64,000 nt of DNA from Adenophora triphylla var. japonica (GCA_022495995.1 JAFEMH010007496.1:1-64000); one strand, 5' to 3'; positions 35,025 through 46,435 are shown, numbered from the stretch's first letter. The notes: generated by a model not told the origin, from the sequence alone. Program-made: numbers and translations.

Positions 35025-36722
35025 TCAATCCTTGAATTGCTTCCTCAAAACTGTGCAGTTGTTGGTTACATGATCGTGGTACTTGTGAAAAGCACAATGC
35101 TTGGTTACATCCCAGTTGTTATTGGGGAATTTGGGCTGGTAATTTTCCATAGGTTCGAGGAGACCTTGCTTCACTACACAATCGAATACCTTGCTCAAGG
35201 GTATCCCAAAATTATCATAGTGTTGTCGTTGTCTCGGGGGACCATTGTTTCTTTGTAGTGCTCCATTCTGAATATAATGGACTGCTCCGGCAACCTCCCT
35301 TCCTTTGCTTGGGGCAGATATTGGATTGGGTGGGGCTGGACTGACCACCATTTTTTGCATGCTCAGTGTTTTCTCAAACTTAGTCCCAGCGTTGACCATG
35401 GTGCGAAGATCAGGATAGAAGTGGTGACTGATCAGGGCCCTCAGGGATGGTTTGAGGCAGGAATGGAAGATGTCCATTTGCTCTTCTTTGGAAAGCGGAT
35501 CCATTATCTCGCTTAATTTCCAGTTCCATCTCTTGTAGAATTCACCTACAGGTTCGTCATCCTTTTGTTCGGTGGCTTGCAGGTCATGGCGATTGGTTTC
35601 CCATTCAAGGTTGGCGCGGTACTTCTCCAAGAAGATTTCGCTGATTTGATCCCAGGTGGAGCGATTTTCCGCCTTCACGTTGAGGAACCACCTTAATGCC
35701 GTGGATTTGAGGGAATGCTGGAAGTGATCCGCCATTTGCTGTGGGGTTGCCCCTTTGGCTCTCATACCCAAGATGTAGGTGTCGATGTGGGTCTTTGGGC
35801 ATTCGCTCCCATCAAACTTTTCCATCTCTGGCATTCTGAATTTTGGAGGGAGTGGGACCACCTTGCTCGGATCCGTGGGCATGAGGGAGTCCTTCCGAGA
35901 GTTGGCCAGTTTGCCTTGCATGTCCTTCATTTGTTCGACCAACCAAGCTATGTGAGGGTCGACGGGCAGAGGCAAGCTGCCATTTTCGGGGATGAAAACC
36001 GAAGATGGAGGTGGATTGGCAGATGGGATCACCATTCGGGAGTCTTGGGGAGGTAGTTGAGTGTATACCATCCGTACCACAGGTTGTTGAAATTGAGGCG
36101 TGATTACCCGGGCGCTAAGGGTTGTGTTTGGGAATTGGGGAAATGTTTCATTAGCCCCAGTGGCGGAACCCGGCGGGTGGTAGGTTTGAGATGTCGGGAT
36201 ATCAGCTCGGGATGCTCGTTCAGGGTAAACATTGGGATTTTTGTTATGGTTGCGAGGCTCGTATAGAGGCGAGAGGATTGAATCTGGGGATACCGAGATG
36301 CACCGGGATACGGGCGGAGCGCACGTATGTGTCTTTGTTGATGCGAGCTTGGGGCGCAGGCCGGGAAATTGGCTTGTCTTGAGGCGGGCATATCGAAGGC
36401 TGCTTGGCCCGATGCAGTGAAGCTTTGAGCGAGAGGCTGCTGCGTTCTTTGGGATCTCGTAGCTTGGCGGAGGTGGGACCTGCTGATAGCTTTGAGGACC
36501 CGGGGGAGCTGATATTTCTTCGTCTTCTATGAGAACGAAGGTCCCATCAGTTTGGGGAACCGCCAAGGCTCCACGACAGTGCATGGTGTCTACGATCCAA
36601 GATTGCTGCTCTTCTTGGCGCTTCTTGAGTGTTTTGAAGGCTTGTAACACCTCATCCATTGTCTGGAGGTTTCTTAGTGGCGGGGTTCCGTTCCCCTCAC
36701 TGTTATCTGTTGATCCTGCCAT
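35025..36722 (-). CDS. Element A gag, 565 codons, essentially intact
   Basis: An open frame from ATG at 36722. The N-terminal third has a Pro/Gln-rich stretch (about residues 90-240). The centre (about residues 300-460) carries the Retrotrans_gag core: KFDGSECPKTHIDTYI, ADHFQHSLKSTALRWF, WDQISEIFLEKYRANL, DEPVGEFYKRWNWKLSEI. The C-terminal CAFHKYHDHVTNNC is the Tat-type variant of a zinc knuckle. It would form the particle that packages element RNA. A single slip at the 3' end (35025-35060) cuts off the last conserved residues (AIQGLIEEGKLNRP in the next frame). It is the only long, uninterrupted element gene in the window, although A's pol is gone. Confidence 0.88.
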   Translation of the reverse strand: MAGSTDNSEGNGTPPLRNLQTMDEVLQAFKTLKKRQEEQQSWIVDTMHCRGALAVPQTDGTFVLIEDEEISAPPGPQSYQQVPPPPSYEIPKNAAASRSKLHCIGPSSLRYARLKTSQFPGLRPKLASTKTHTCAPPVSRCISVSPDSILSPLYEPRNHNKNPNVYPERASRADIPTSQTYHPPGSATGANETFPQFPNTTLSARVITPQFQQPVVRMVYTQLPPQDSRMVIPSANPPPSSVFIPENGSLPLPVDPHIAWLVEQMKDMQGKLANSRKDSLMPTDPSKVVPLPPKFRMPEMEKFDGSECPKTHIDTYILGMRAKGATPQQMADHFQHSLKSTALRWFLNVKAENRSTWDQISEIFLEKYRANLEWETNRHDLQATEQKDDEPVGEFYKRWNWKLSEIMDPLSKEEQMDIFHSCLKPSLRALISHHFYPDLRTMVNAGTKFEKTLSMQKMVVSPAPPNPISAPSKGREVAGAVHYIQNGALQRNNGPPRQRQHYDNFGIPLSKVFDCVVKQGLLEPMENYQPKFPNNNWDVTKHCAFHKYHDHVTNNCTVLRKQFKD

Positions 36723-38024
36723 GGGGGAATAGTGGACTGTTCAGACCGCTGAACCGGAAGGGCTGTCGGACCTTGTGACCTCGATACTGAAAAGGCGGCT
36801 CCCGGGTACTCTCAACCACTCTCGATTCGCTGGAGGGGGTGACGGGTAAGGTTTAGACATGGGAAGGCCTTTTGGATAAAAAAGGGGGAAAGCTCATGTG
36901 ACATGCTGTTTCCGCTTTTTATTTATGATTTTTTTATTTGTTGTTTTAATTTATTTAAAACAGTGTTTTCTCAGAATCCTAGGTAGGTTGGAAAAGATTG
37001 CTCTTCTTTTTCGCAACTATGCTAGATCCTGGGTCAGTGGAGACCATCTGTGCGGCTATAAGCCCCTCGTTTTGCACCTGTATTTTGACATCCCGGGGTG
37101 GACAGCCCCGGGCGAGGGTCCTATAGAGCAAGCGGTTTCCACCGGCCTAAAAGAAAATCGAACCTAAGGACCGAGCCTATCATGTTCGTTTTAATGCGTC
37201 GGTCATGTGAATAGTGAGCCGAGCCGGTACCTGAGTCAAGATTTGATCAAGAGTTCGACATGACCTCTCTTTACCTTGCTTGCGCAAGGGATCTGTGACG
37301 TTATGCATTTGCTGGGTCGTTTTTTCATGGCTGACGTATTAAAGGCTTGATGACATGGTTTCATGTTTGCATGGATGTATATTCGGGACGGAACATCGCC
37401 TGGTGTAGCTTCGAAAATCAAGATCAGGTCAAGATTTTAGCATGACCTTTCATCGCTTTGCTTGCGCAAGGGATCTTGAGTTCCGAGCTTCGACTCAGAA
37501 GATGGCCGGCATGGGGTATGTATCCAGGCTGTATGACACGGACTGGGTAAAAACCAACCGAGTCTGGACAGAGTGTGACTCAAGCATGCAGGGTTGACAC
37601 TGGCTAGGATGGGATGTTTGGAATGATCCCGTGCGCGTCCAAGAGGCTTAGGAAGACCAAACGGACTGCAACTGAGACCACCTCGGGTTGAGGGTTGTAG
37701 TGTGTAGTGTATCCGAGGCAGCAGTGCGCGTAGCGTGCGGTGTACCGAGGCAGCAATGCGAGTAGCGTGCGGTGTACCGAGGCAGTAGTGCGAGTAGTGT
37801 GCGGTCGCTAAAATTCTTTTTCTGAGTAAAACAGAAGTTTTTGAAGAATTTTAGATGTATGTACACAGATGTATATCGATGCATTTTTTTGTAAAATAAA
37901 AAGTAAAGCATATGCACACACACACACACAATAGTTATAGAAAGGGGTAAAATGAAAGTTTGACCCTTATCATTGTTTTAAAATTTTTTTATTTTTTGTT
38001 TAAAAGTTTTTTAAAACAATATAG
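36723..38024 (-). other. Element A 5' leader
   Basis: About 1.3 kb between priming site and gag without a supported gene. It contains a three-copy repeat of about 36 bp (GTGCGGTGTACCGAGGCAG, 37696-37805) and an (AC)n at 37914-37930. Its gag-proximal part (37060-37160) matches B's leader (58470-58590), including TTTCGACCTCCCGGGGTGGAC-like sequence. Confidence 0.65.
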
Positions 38025-38042
38025 TCCCCAGCGGAGTCGCCA
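38025..38042 (-). other. Element A primer binding site (tRNA-Arg type)
   Basis: The minus strand reads TGGCGACTCCGCTGGGGA, two bases from the LTR end. It is the Tat/Ogre priming site, complementary to a plant tRNA-Arg 3' end. Confidence 0.87.
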
Positions 38043-38044
38043 AC

Positions 38045-39404
38045 TGAAATTACCCGGATCCGAGAGGCACAGCGATTGCGTCCCGGCATCTGGCATTCCG
38101 TTTTTTGCGTTGGTCGAGTGGATGTGTCTCGATGTGTTTTTTGCTTTGTAGAGTCTCCACGCCGTTTTGATTTAGCCCAAAACATTGAGAAAAGGCATCA
38201 GTTTAAAAACTGTTGTTGTGTGATGAGATTTTTGAGTTCGGAGGTCAGGTTACTCCTCGGGAAGAGAATATTAGAATATTAGAGCTCACCCGAGTCGCCT
38301 CGTAAAAACGAGTCTTTCGGTACCCCTTCTTTCTTTAACTGTTATGTGTGTGTGTATGCGCTTTTAAAAATGCATGCTGTATCGAATGTCTACATTGTAC
38401 ACTACGTATTGAAATGTATTGAAATAGTATAGAAAGGAAGCCTTACCAATGTTGGTTCGTGTCTGTCTTCCGCTGGGGAATAGTGTTTGAGGATGGAATA
38501 GTATTCCGGGATAGACCGGAATTTCTTCAGGATGTGCCGGTGGTCTGCGGACAGAGCTTCGACGTGCCTCGGGATTGTCAGGTGTGCACTCGGGCAGAGT
38601 TTCGACGTGCGTTGGGATCGCAGGGATCGTTGACTGGATTCGGGCAGAGGTTTGGCGTGCGTTGGGATCGTCAGTTGCTTTCGGGCAGAGTTCTGGCGTG
38701 CGTCGGGATCGTCGATTGCGTTCGGGAAGAGTTCCGGCGTGCATCGGGATCATCGGTTGCGTTCGGGCAGAGTTTCGGCGTGCGTCGAAATCGTCGGTTT
38801 GGCTCGAAAAGGGCCGGGATGCCTCGGGATAGACCAGGCAAGGCTTCGAAGTACCACGAGGGGCCTCAGAATACCTCGAGAGTGCCTCGGGGCAGCGCGG
38901 GAGCATCTCGGGAGCGCTCGATAGGGCTTCGGAGCACCGCGAGGGAGCTCAGAAGGCCCCGGAAGAAACCGAAAGGGACCGGGAGTGCCCCGAGGGGTCT
39001 TAGAAGGGCAACCTGAAGGCTTAGGGAGAGAGAAAGGAGAAGAGGGAGGTGTGAAAAATGAGGGAGGGGGAGCCCTCTATTTATAGTAGAGGAAAAACTG
39101 CAAGAAGGTCCGTACGGACCTTCCATGAAATCCAAAAATTTGGTTTTTCCTGATTTGAGGGAATAATGTGGACTTTAAGAGGATTTTGTAATAATTGTGT
39201 CTGGATGCAAAGAGGTCCGTATGGACCTTTTAGCATGCAAAGAGGTCCGTACGGACCTTCCATACTTTTGTAATTGTGATGGCAAGCTAGTTCTCGTCGA
39301 GAGCTTTCCAACCATATATGGCACGTCTTAATCGGAGTTCGTATGAAGGAGTTATGACCTCCGGAAGTTTGACCTTGATTTTGTCGTATGCTTGAATGGA
39401 GAGC
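38045..39404 (-). repeat. Element A 5' LTR (right copy), outer end truncated by C
   Basis: Collinear with 28006-29342 until TGGAGAGC, where element C begins (TGTCACGACCC). The last ~23 bp of the LTR are therefore absent. TATA box at plus 39077-39086. Confidence 0.92.
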
Positions 39405-41437
39405 TGTCACGACCCAAAATATAGGCATTATTTATGATGTGCATTTTATATTAATAGTTCCTTATTTAATTTATATGATATACTAGTCGTGTTAATAAAT
39501 TATTTAGGAAAAGATAATTGAGAGAAAGTAAATTTTAATTCATTATGTGTAATGAGGTGCTTTGATGACAAAGTATGAAAACTAGGTGAATTTTTAAAAT
39601 ATGGTTTAACTTATTGAGGGGCAAAAATGTAAATAGGTGGTGTATATCATCTTTATGTGGGTGAAAGCCCCATATTATTTCTATTATCTTCTTCTCTGCA
39701 ATTGAAGACTCCATTGTTGAACTAAGTCAAGTTTCCCTTTTTAAAATTCACCATAAATTATATCCTTACCCATTCTTCAAAGTAATTGCACCAAAATGAT
39801 GAGTGGAGCTTGAGGATTTCATCTACCCAGCCAAGAACACTTTCCATTGTCATATTCATTTGAGGCAAGTTGTTATGTTTCCCTTCTATGCATGTTCATA
39901 TAGATATGTTACAATTGATTGAAGTGTAATTGATATTTGTGAAATCTAGTCAAGTTAATTGTAGGGTTTGCTAATTTGGGTGTTTAGTAGAATTGGAAAC
40001 TTTCATTGAATTGAAATGGGTAAATGATTGTTTGGTGAAAATTGTAACATTCCTTTTGAAATTAAAGAGTTGGATTGTATTGGGTAAACTATAATGAAGA
40101 AATTAGGGAGTTTTGTAGTTTGGATTGTAAACAATGGTGCCATCAAAGTGTTAGAACTTTTGGGTTTGAAGTCTGAATTTTTGGCTCACAATTCGTACCT
40201 GGAAACAGCATGCAGAGCGGCCGCGCTCCAGCTAAAGCGGTCGCGCTCATCAAAGGAAAATTGGCCAAAACTCTCTGCCACTGAGGGCGGCCGCGCTCCA
40301 GGCCACGGCGGTCGCGCTGGCCCCTGTTCCCAAACTTGTTTCCTAAACTATTCTTACTTAATTACTTAGACTATTTTAACCTCATAGCACACCTTAATTA
40401 TAGTATAAGACAACAGTAACATTTTAATGCCGAAGATGCGTGGATTGAATCATGTATTGGTAGCCTTAGTGCTAAATATGGAGAATACTTTATTATGTTG
40501 CTATTTTATAAATGCTTTGGGTGGAGTATGTATCCCTACTTTGGATCATACATTATTTTGTTAAACAAATATGTTATTATTGTGTTTAACTAGTTAAAGT
40601 CCAGCTGGTACTTGGTTGTCAGGCAATGTTATGGAATTATAATGGCACCGAGCCAAGTTCATTATAATAAATACATTGGTAACCCAGATTTTACCCTCCA
40701 TTGGCCATGGATGGGATTAGTGAACTGGCATCTTCTTTATGGAGATGGTTATAGTTGCACTGGGGATACGACTGCGTGTCGGAGTCCCTATGATCTTGAC
40801 TTGGTTATGGTTTCGGAATCGCTTCATCAACTGCTGTTGTTGCTCAGAGTTGGATGACCCTTGTATTTAAACCTTGGCTAGTATCCTTCTAAGTGTTAAA
40901 TTAATGCACTTGGGTGATGTTATAAGTTTATTATTCTTTGGTATTATAAAGTGTTAATTATATGAACTATGAATGCTTTATATGTAATGCATGTCATATT
41001 GTTGCATATATAATAGCTTGTTGAGATTTATCTCACTCCGTCCCTTTTAATATTTTAGACAGGAGCGAGCCAAGGGTATAGGTCCGGTTGAGACTCGAGG
41101 AGGACGCCAGTGTGGGTTGTTATTTTGGGGTAAGAGTGCTAGTGGTTACATTATGTAAATGTAAACCGAGGGATAGTATACCCAATTAGGTTTGATTTGT
41201 AATCGTTAAGTTTTTGGTACCTTAAGTATTGTATATATTTGGGACTATGTTCCTAGTTTGTTATGGTTATAATTGTGCACTCTTTTATAAAACGTTCTAA
41301 ACTTTTATTTAAGTTAAACAGGTTTTTATATTCATTATTTAGAAAGGATTCAAAGAAAAGATTTTTAATAAATTTGGCGTCTCCAGTTCGCGACTCGAAT
41401 GTGTGGCCAAGTAGGTCCATGGATCGGGGGCGTGACA
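39405..41437 (+). repeat. Element C 5' LTR, about 2.0 kb
   Basis: Begins TGTCACGACCC and ends GGGGGCGTGACA (TGTCAC/GTGACA termini), immediately followed by a priming site. No second copy is in the window. It contains a GC-rich motif cluster at 40214-40320. Confidence 0.85.
40214..40320 (+). repeat. Four GCGG(C/T)CGCGCT motifs in C's LTR
   Basis: Two pairs, each GCGGCCGCGCTCCAG... then GCGGTCGCGCT 20-23 bp later, separated by an AT-richer 40 bp. They stand out in an otherwise AT-rich LTR. Confidence 0.8.
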
Positions 41438-41439
41438 GT

Positions 41440-41452
41440 TGGTATCAAAGCT
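41440..41452 (+). other. Element C primer binding site (tRNA-Met)
   Basis: TGGTATCAAAGCT, one base off the TGGTATCAGAGC consensus, begins three bases after the LTR. Confidence 0.85.
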
Positions 41453-41547
41453 TAGGTTATGGTTTGACTAGTGTGTCTACGTGATTTAGGAGGGTAGTTA
41501 AGTTTAAGTGAGTGACGATTCACGATTATTGCAGGTATTAATACATC

Positions 41548-42755
41548 ATGGCAGAGGGTGGAGGTAATCAGATGGGACCGACTGGCCAAGGAAATACTAG
41601 AGAAGAAACTCAGGAGATGTTCCCTGGTATGCTAGAGGCAGCAATGAAAGTAATGCACGATCAAAGGCAAGGTGAGGGGCAAGCAGCTCCTAGGGTGGGA
41701 CTTGAACAATTCTTGAAGATGAAACCAATAGGATATGATGGAGAGCCGGATGTGACTAAAGCTGAAAGGTGGATAGAATCGATGGAGAAAATTTTTGATG
41801 TGTTAATTTGCACCGAAGAAGAAAAGGTTAGATTCGCGGCATATAAGTTTTCTGGGGCCGCGGAACATTGGTGGAGGACTATCAAAGCAAGTTGGGATGA
41901 AACCCATACCCCTTATACTTTGGAGAATTTCGTGAGGAAGTTCAAAGAGCATTTCATCCCTACCGTGGATCAAGACAAGAAAGAAATAGAGTTCCTTAAC
42001 CTAGAGCAGAATTTTATGTCGGTGGCTCAATATGTGGCTAAGTTTACCGCATTGTCAAGGTAATGTCCTCATTTAGTAGCAACGGAAGAAAGAAAATCAT
42101 CAAGGTTTGTTCGTGGATTGAAAACAGCAATTCGAACTCAGTTAGTGGCCCACAAATTTCAGAATTTCGAGATGCGATAGATCGGGCATATTATGTAGAG
42201 CACGATATTGAGGAACATAAAAGGAAGACGAAAGGGACAAGTTTTGGCAATAGAGGAGGACAGATAAGACACCAACAAGGTAGGGATAATAGAAGAATTC
42301 CAAGTATGACTTCACAGTTTCAAGGACAGCCTCCGGGACAGTCTAATGTTATGCGACAAGGGTATACTCCGGGAAGGGTGAATAAGAAAGTTTGTGCCTA
42401 TTGCAAGAAAGAGGGTCATTTAGAGGATGTGTGTTGGTTGAAACAAGGCAAATGTGTGAGTTGTGGACAACTTGGACACTATCAGAGGGATTGCCCAAGA
42501 TCAAATAAACCACCATCCGGGGATGCTGGGACTTCTCAGGGGCAGAAAAGGGATGCTTCGGGGAAGCCTAAAGTCCAAGTCCGAGTATTTGCGGTGAATC
42601 AAGGTCAAGCAACGGATTCTTCCAATGTTATCGGAGGTACTATTTTTATAGCTAGTATGAGAGCACACACACTTATAGACCCTGGCTCCTCGCATTCTTA
42701 TGTGTCTATGCATTTTTCATCTCAATTACATGTTTCTACCGAGTCTATGCCTTAT
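41548..42755 (+). pseudogene. Element C gag-protease, two lesions, truncated by B
   Basis: Starts at ATG 41548 (MAEGGGNQMGPTGQG). The capsid core is clear: FLKMKPIGYDGEPDVTKAER, AAYKFSGAAEHWWRTIKASW, LENFVRKFKEHFIPTVDQDK. A TAA stop at 42061-42063 interrupts the frame, which then continues to about 42170, where one base is lost; the rest is in the next frame. Two zinc knuckles follow (CAYCKKEGHLEDVC and CVSCGQLGHYQRDC, 42393-42495), then the protease active site LIDPGSSHSYVS (about 42672-42707). The coding sequence stops at 42755 against B's LTR. The ATG at 42063 opens a frame that is out of register with gag until 42170. Confidence 0.88.
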
Positions 42756-44514
42756 TGTAACGATGTGTTGCCTTTTTCGCGGGAAAAATTCGATTTTTGC
42801 GTTTCTTTGAAAAACCAAATAAAACCGGAAAAAACGGAGTCGCCACGCCATTTTAATTTTGAAGGGCAAAACTTTGAAAAAAGCCCGAGATCAGAGATTT
42901 AGGTTCGGAGGTCATGTTACGCGTCGGGAAGGACGTTAGTGTGCACCCGACGCGCCTCGTAAAAACGAGTCTTCCAAGCTGAAAATCATTTGTATGTGTG
43001 TGTGTGTGTGTGTTTTGGCCAAAATAAGTTGAAACTTGAAAAAGTAAAAATTGGGATGTCTTTTTAAGACTTTAAACTGATCCCATGATTTTTTGGAGAA
43101 TTTTTGGTTTGAGATTTGGTACTCAAAAAACCTTTTGAAGTTGAGAAGTCACTTCTGCCAGAAGGAAATGGCAGCAGACACCTGATTTTGAAATGGATTC
43201 AAGGGTCCTAAAACTTCATAATCTGGATGAACTCAGAGAATGAAAGTTTTTCTAGACTCCTTGAATAAACTTTGTGTGAAAGAAATTTCCATTTTGGAGA
43301 AGATTTGAGGGGTCAAAACCTTCTGGAAACCTCAGATATGAGATCTGGATTCCCAGAAGCTGATGAACTAGCCTCTGAAAGAAAAATTGAAAAGAGGAGT
43401 TTTACTCACCCAAAAAATAAGATAAAAATATGTCTGGAAAGCTCTGGATGTTGGCTACAAAAAGTGTTTTGTAGTCAACACCAAATTCCAAGTTCATCTG
43501 TGTCCAAAAATTAAGACCATGGACTGAGGTCTGAGAAAATTGCTACTGGACAGCAACTTCTCAAGAAAGAAAATATGATTTTAAGGGGGGTTTTGCATCC
43601 ATGCTTGTCCCCATTTCCCTAGGTTTTGGTTAGTGATCACTAGACATTTTAGTGGTGAATCAACTATACCAAACCATCCTTGGGGTACATTAGGACTAAG
43701 CATTTCATTTGCTTGGGGAGGGGGATTTTACCCTTTGAAATCAAGATTTAGTGCTTGAAAATGGTTTTCTAGGGTTTTGAAAGTGCATTTTTGCAAGTAA
43801 ACAAGAAAAGCTTTGAAAATAATGTTGATCTTTGTAGAAGATCATCCATGGAGATGGTCTTCCATGGTGATCTTCTTAGATCTAGAGAAAGAAGATGAAA
43901 GAACTACATTTTGTAGTTTGAAGATGCATGCATGGATGAGATTTAGGGTTAGGAAGAGGAGGGTTTACCAATCTTCCTTGTGTTCTTGAGTGTTTGGCTT
44001 GAGTGTATGAGTGTTTAGGGCTTTAATATGAGAGTGAGTGGATGAGTATGAGTTGGGAAAGATTGGAAAGAAAAAGGTGACAATTCTTGAGAATTCTCAC
44101 TGTTTTCTCTCTATATTTCGCCAGAACTTCGTTGCTATTGTGTTCTTCCTCCCTTATTTTTGTGACTGGAGGGCTCAATTTATAGCCCTCCTGAAAATGC
44201 AAAGGTATCCGCGCGGACAAGGTCAGTAGGCGTGCACTGTTCATTAATTACAGCTCCAGCCTTAGACAGGAAGAATAAAAATTCAAAAAAACCAAATTAA
44301 CAGCCAGTTTTTGTGTTTCCAGCCTTTCTATTTATGGTTTTATTCTTTTGTTTTGCTTTTTAAGATGCTTTTCTTGGTTTAACTTCATTTGGCAATGCCC
44401 ATTCTACCCTCCCTTTGTTAGAAATGTTAGGATAGTTAGGAATTGTTAGAAATGTTATAACTTTCGTTAATTTTATAACGAAAATTCTAACAAGCTCAAA
44501 TTGGAGCACTTACA
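42756..44514 (-). repeat. Element B LTR, left copy
   Basis: Plus strand TGTAACGATGTG...GAGCACTTACA. It is almost identical to 59653-61414 over the first ~1.34 kb and the last ~120 bp but clearly different at about 44105-44400. It contains GAGTCGCCACGCC at 42837-42849, the two-stem region 42920-42969, a (GT)n, a minus-strand TATA at 44176-44185 and TCCGCGCGGA at 44208-44217. Confidence 0.92.
44176..44217 (-). promoter_or_regulatory. Element B LTR promoter: TATA box plus TCCGCGCGGA palindrome
   Basis: Minus-strand CTATAAATTG (plus 44176-44185) lies 22 bp downstream of TCCGCGCGGA (44208-44217). The right LTR has the same arrangement and gap (61073-61082 and 61105-61114), although the sequence between and around differs. 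Confidence 0.6.
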
Positions 44515-44530
44515 GTAGCCCCTCGGCGAC
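44515..44530 (-). other. Element B polypurine tract
   Basis: The minus strand reads CGCCGAGGGGCTAC directly before TGTAAGTGCTCC, matching A's tract at 29343. Confidence 0.7.
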
Positions 44531-44689
44531 GGCGCTTTCGAAGGAAGCGGGGTCGTCGATAAGAGTAAGGCTCCATATTTGGCAGGATGATCGAGTGATC
44601 GGGTGGCTGAACCTAGCGATAGGCTACCTACGTATCCCGAATGGGAATCAAGCCAGTCGTAGTTCGGGTCTTTGACCCTGAGATGATGG

Positions 44690-45130
44690 CGTTTTAGGTG
44701 CCTCGAACCTGATGAGCGAGTTCTACAGTCGGTTACTGGAAAGAAACTCTGCTGGGGATAAGAGATGACCATTTTTGGTCTGATGGCTATCCGCTCTGCT
44801 GGGGATAGGAATGACCATTTTCGGTCTGACGGGTATCCGCCCTGCTGGGGATAGGAATGACCATTTTCGGTCTCTGCTGGGGATGATTGCGATTTATCGC
44901 TTTCTAGTGATAGCGTCTTAGGTGCCTCAAACCTTGGAGATGGCGCTTTAGGTGCCTCGGACCTTGATGATGGCGTTTTTAGGTGCCTCGAACCTTGGAG
45001 ATGGCGTTTTAGGTGCCTCGAACCTTGATGATGATGGCTTTTTAGGCGCCTCGGACCTTAATGATGATGGCTTTTTAGGCGCCTCGGACCTTAATGATGA
45101 TGGCTTTTTAGGCGCCTCGGACCTTAATTT
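44690..45130 (-). repeat. Element B tandem array 1, short GC-rich units
   Basis: About eight copies of a 36-40-bp unit GATGGCNTTTTAGGTGCCTCG(A/G)ACCTT, interleaved with three copies of CTGCTGGGGATAGGAATGACC (44750-44890). Apparent glycine-rich frames here are repeat translation. Confidence 0.85.
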
Positions 45131-45339
45131 GAAATGGCCTTTCGGTGGACTTCGTCTGGCTAGAAGGAGAGGAGTGACCGTTTTGGTCGAGGGGCTGGAC
45201 CTAATGATAGGCTACCTACGTATCCCTAGTGGGAATCAAGCCCTTTCGTAGTTCGAGAACTACTCGAGATTCCGTTGGCTTTTGGGATTCCGTTAACTTT
45301 GCTGGGGATTTCGTTAGCCTTTGCTGGGGAAAATCAGAC

Positions 45340-46435
45340 GTATTCGTCTGGGGAATTGGTCTCACGTTTGACTGCCGTTGGATGATTTTGATGAAAGATA
45401 CGGGATCTCGTTATCTTTCTCGGGGCACTCGGTCTTACGTTTGACTGCCGGGGAAGATTTTGATGAAAGATACGGGATCTCGTTATCTTTCTCGAGGAGA
45501 TCGGTCTTACGTTTGACTGCCGTTGGATGATTTTGATGAAAGATACGGGATCTCGTTATCTTTCTCAGGGCACTCGGTCTTACGTTTGACTGCCGGGAAT
45601 GATTTTGATGAAAGATACGGGATCTCGTTATCTTTCTCGAGGAGATCGGTCTTACGTTTTACTGCCGGGGGTGATTTTGATGAAAGATACGGGATCTCGT
45701 TATCTTTCTCGGGGCACTCGGTCTTACGTTTTACTGCCGGGGGTGATTTTGATGAAAGATACGGGATCTCGTTATCTTTCTCGGGGGGTGATTTTGATGA
45801 AAGATACGGGATCTCGTTATCTTTCTCGGGCACTCGGCCTTACGTTTACTGCCGGGTGATTTTGATGAAAGATACGGGATCTCGTTATCTTTCTCGGGGC
45901 ACTCGGTCTTACGTTTGACTGCCGGGGGTGATTTTGATGAAAGATACGGGATCTCGTTATCTTTCTCGGGGCACTCGGTCTTACGTTTTACTGCCGTTGG
46001 ATGATTTTGATGAAAGATACGGGATCTCGTTATCTTTCTCAGGGCACTTGGTCTTACGTTTTTCTTGCTTAGGGGTGATTTTGATGAAAGATACGGGATC
46101 TCGTTATCTTTCTCGGGGCACTCGGTCTTACGTTTCTGCCTGGGGTGATTTTGATGAAAGATACGGGATCTCGTTATCTTTCTCGGGGCACTCGGTCTTA
46201 CGTTTCTTCTTTGCCGGGGGTAATTTTGATGAAAGATACGGGATCTCGTTATCTTTCTCGGGGCACTCGGTCTTACGTTTCTTGCTTAGGGGTGATTTTG
46301 ATGAAAGATACGGGATCTCGTTATCTTTCTCGGGGCACTCGGTCTTACGTTTCACTATGGGGTGATTTTGATGAAAGATACGGGATCTCGTTATCTTTCT
46401 CGGGGCACTCGGTCTTACGTTTGACTTGGGGATGA
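45340..46435 (-). repeat. Element B tandem array 2, about 72-bp unit, 15 copies
   Basis: Unit core GATGAAAGATACGGGATCTCG plus TTATCTTTCTCGGGGCACTCG and GTCTTACGTTT; anchors run from 45391 to 46371 at 68-75-bp spacing, except one unit shortened to 45 bp (45752-45797). The core is nearly invariant while the last ~12 bp vary (GACTGCCG, CTTGCTTAGG, TCTGCCTGGG and others). Confidence 0.93.

Larger units (their letters stand above)
28006..39404 (-). mobile_element. Element A: Tat/Ogre-type Ty3/gypsy element lacking pol
   Basis: Minus-strand element: 5' LTR 38045-39404 (outer end cut by element C), tRNA-Arg-type priming site 38025-38042, long leader, gag 36722-35025, then non-coding DNA corresponding to B's pol flanks but without protease, RT, RNase H or integrase. 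An antisense gene relic (31900-32830), tandem arrays, polypurine tract and 3' LTR (28006-29342) follow. Collinearity with B jumps from the DNA after B's antisense genes (about 51.8 kb) to the N-terminal side of B's RT (about 55.36 kb). It fits the gag-only non-autonomous class described in plants (TR-GAG). Confidence 0.87.
39405..42755 (+). mobile_element. Element C: Ty3/gypsy element, 5' part only
   Basis: LTR, tRNA-Met priming site and gag-protease on the plus strand, inserted in the LTR of A and abruptly ended inside protease by the LTR of B at 42756. RT, RNase H, integrase and the 3' LTR are not in the window, although they should reappear after B in a simple nested insertion. Gag type and protease motif suggest a chromovirus-like lineage; this is inference. 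Confidence 0.85.

Noticed and set aside
42063..42170. Separate start of a second gag protein at the ATG at 42063
   Set aside because: The ATG frame is out of register with the conserved gag residues until a one-base loss near 42170; it is one broken gene.
45340..46435. Regularly spaced repeats that could suggest a CRISPR-like array
   Set aside because: Units are head-to-tail 72-bp tandem repeats with short variable tails, not repeats separated by unique spacers, and they lie inside a plant retrotransposon.
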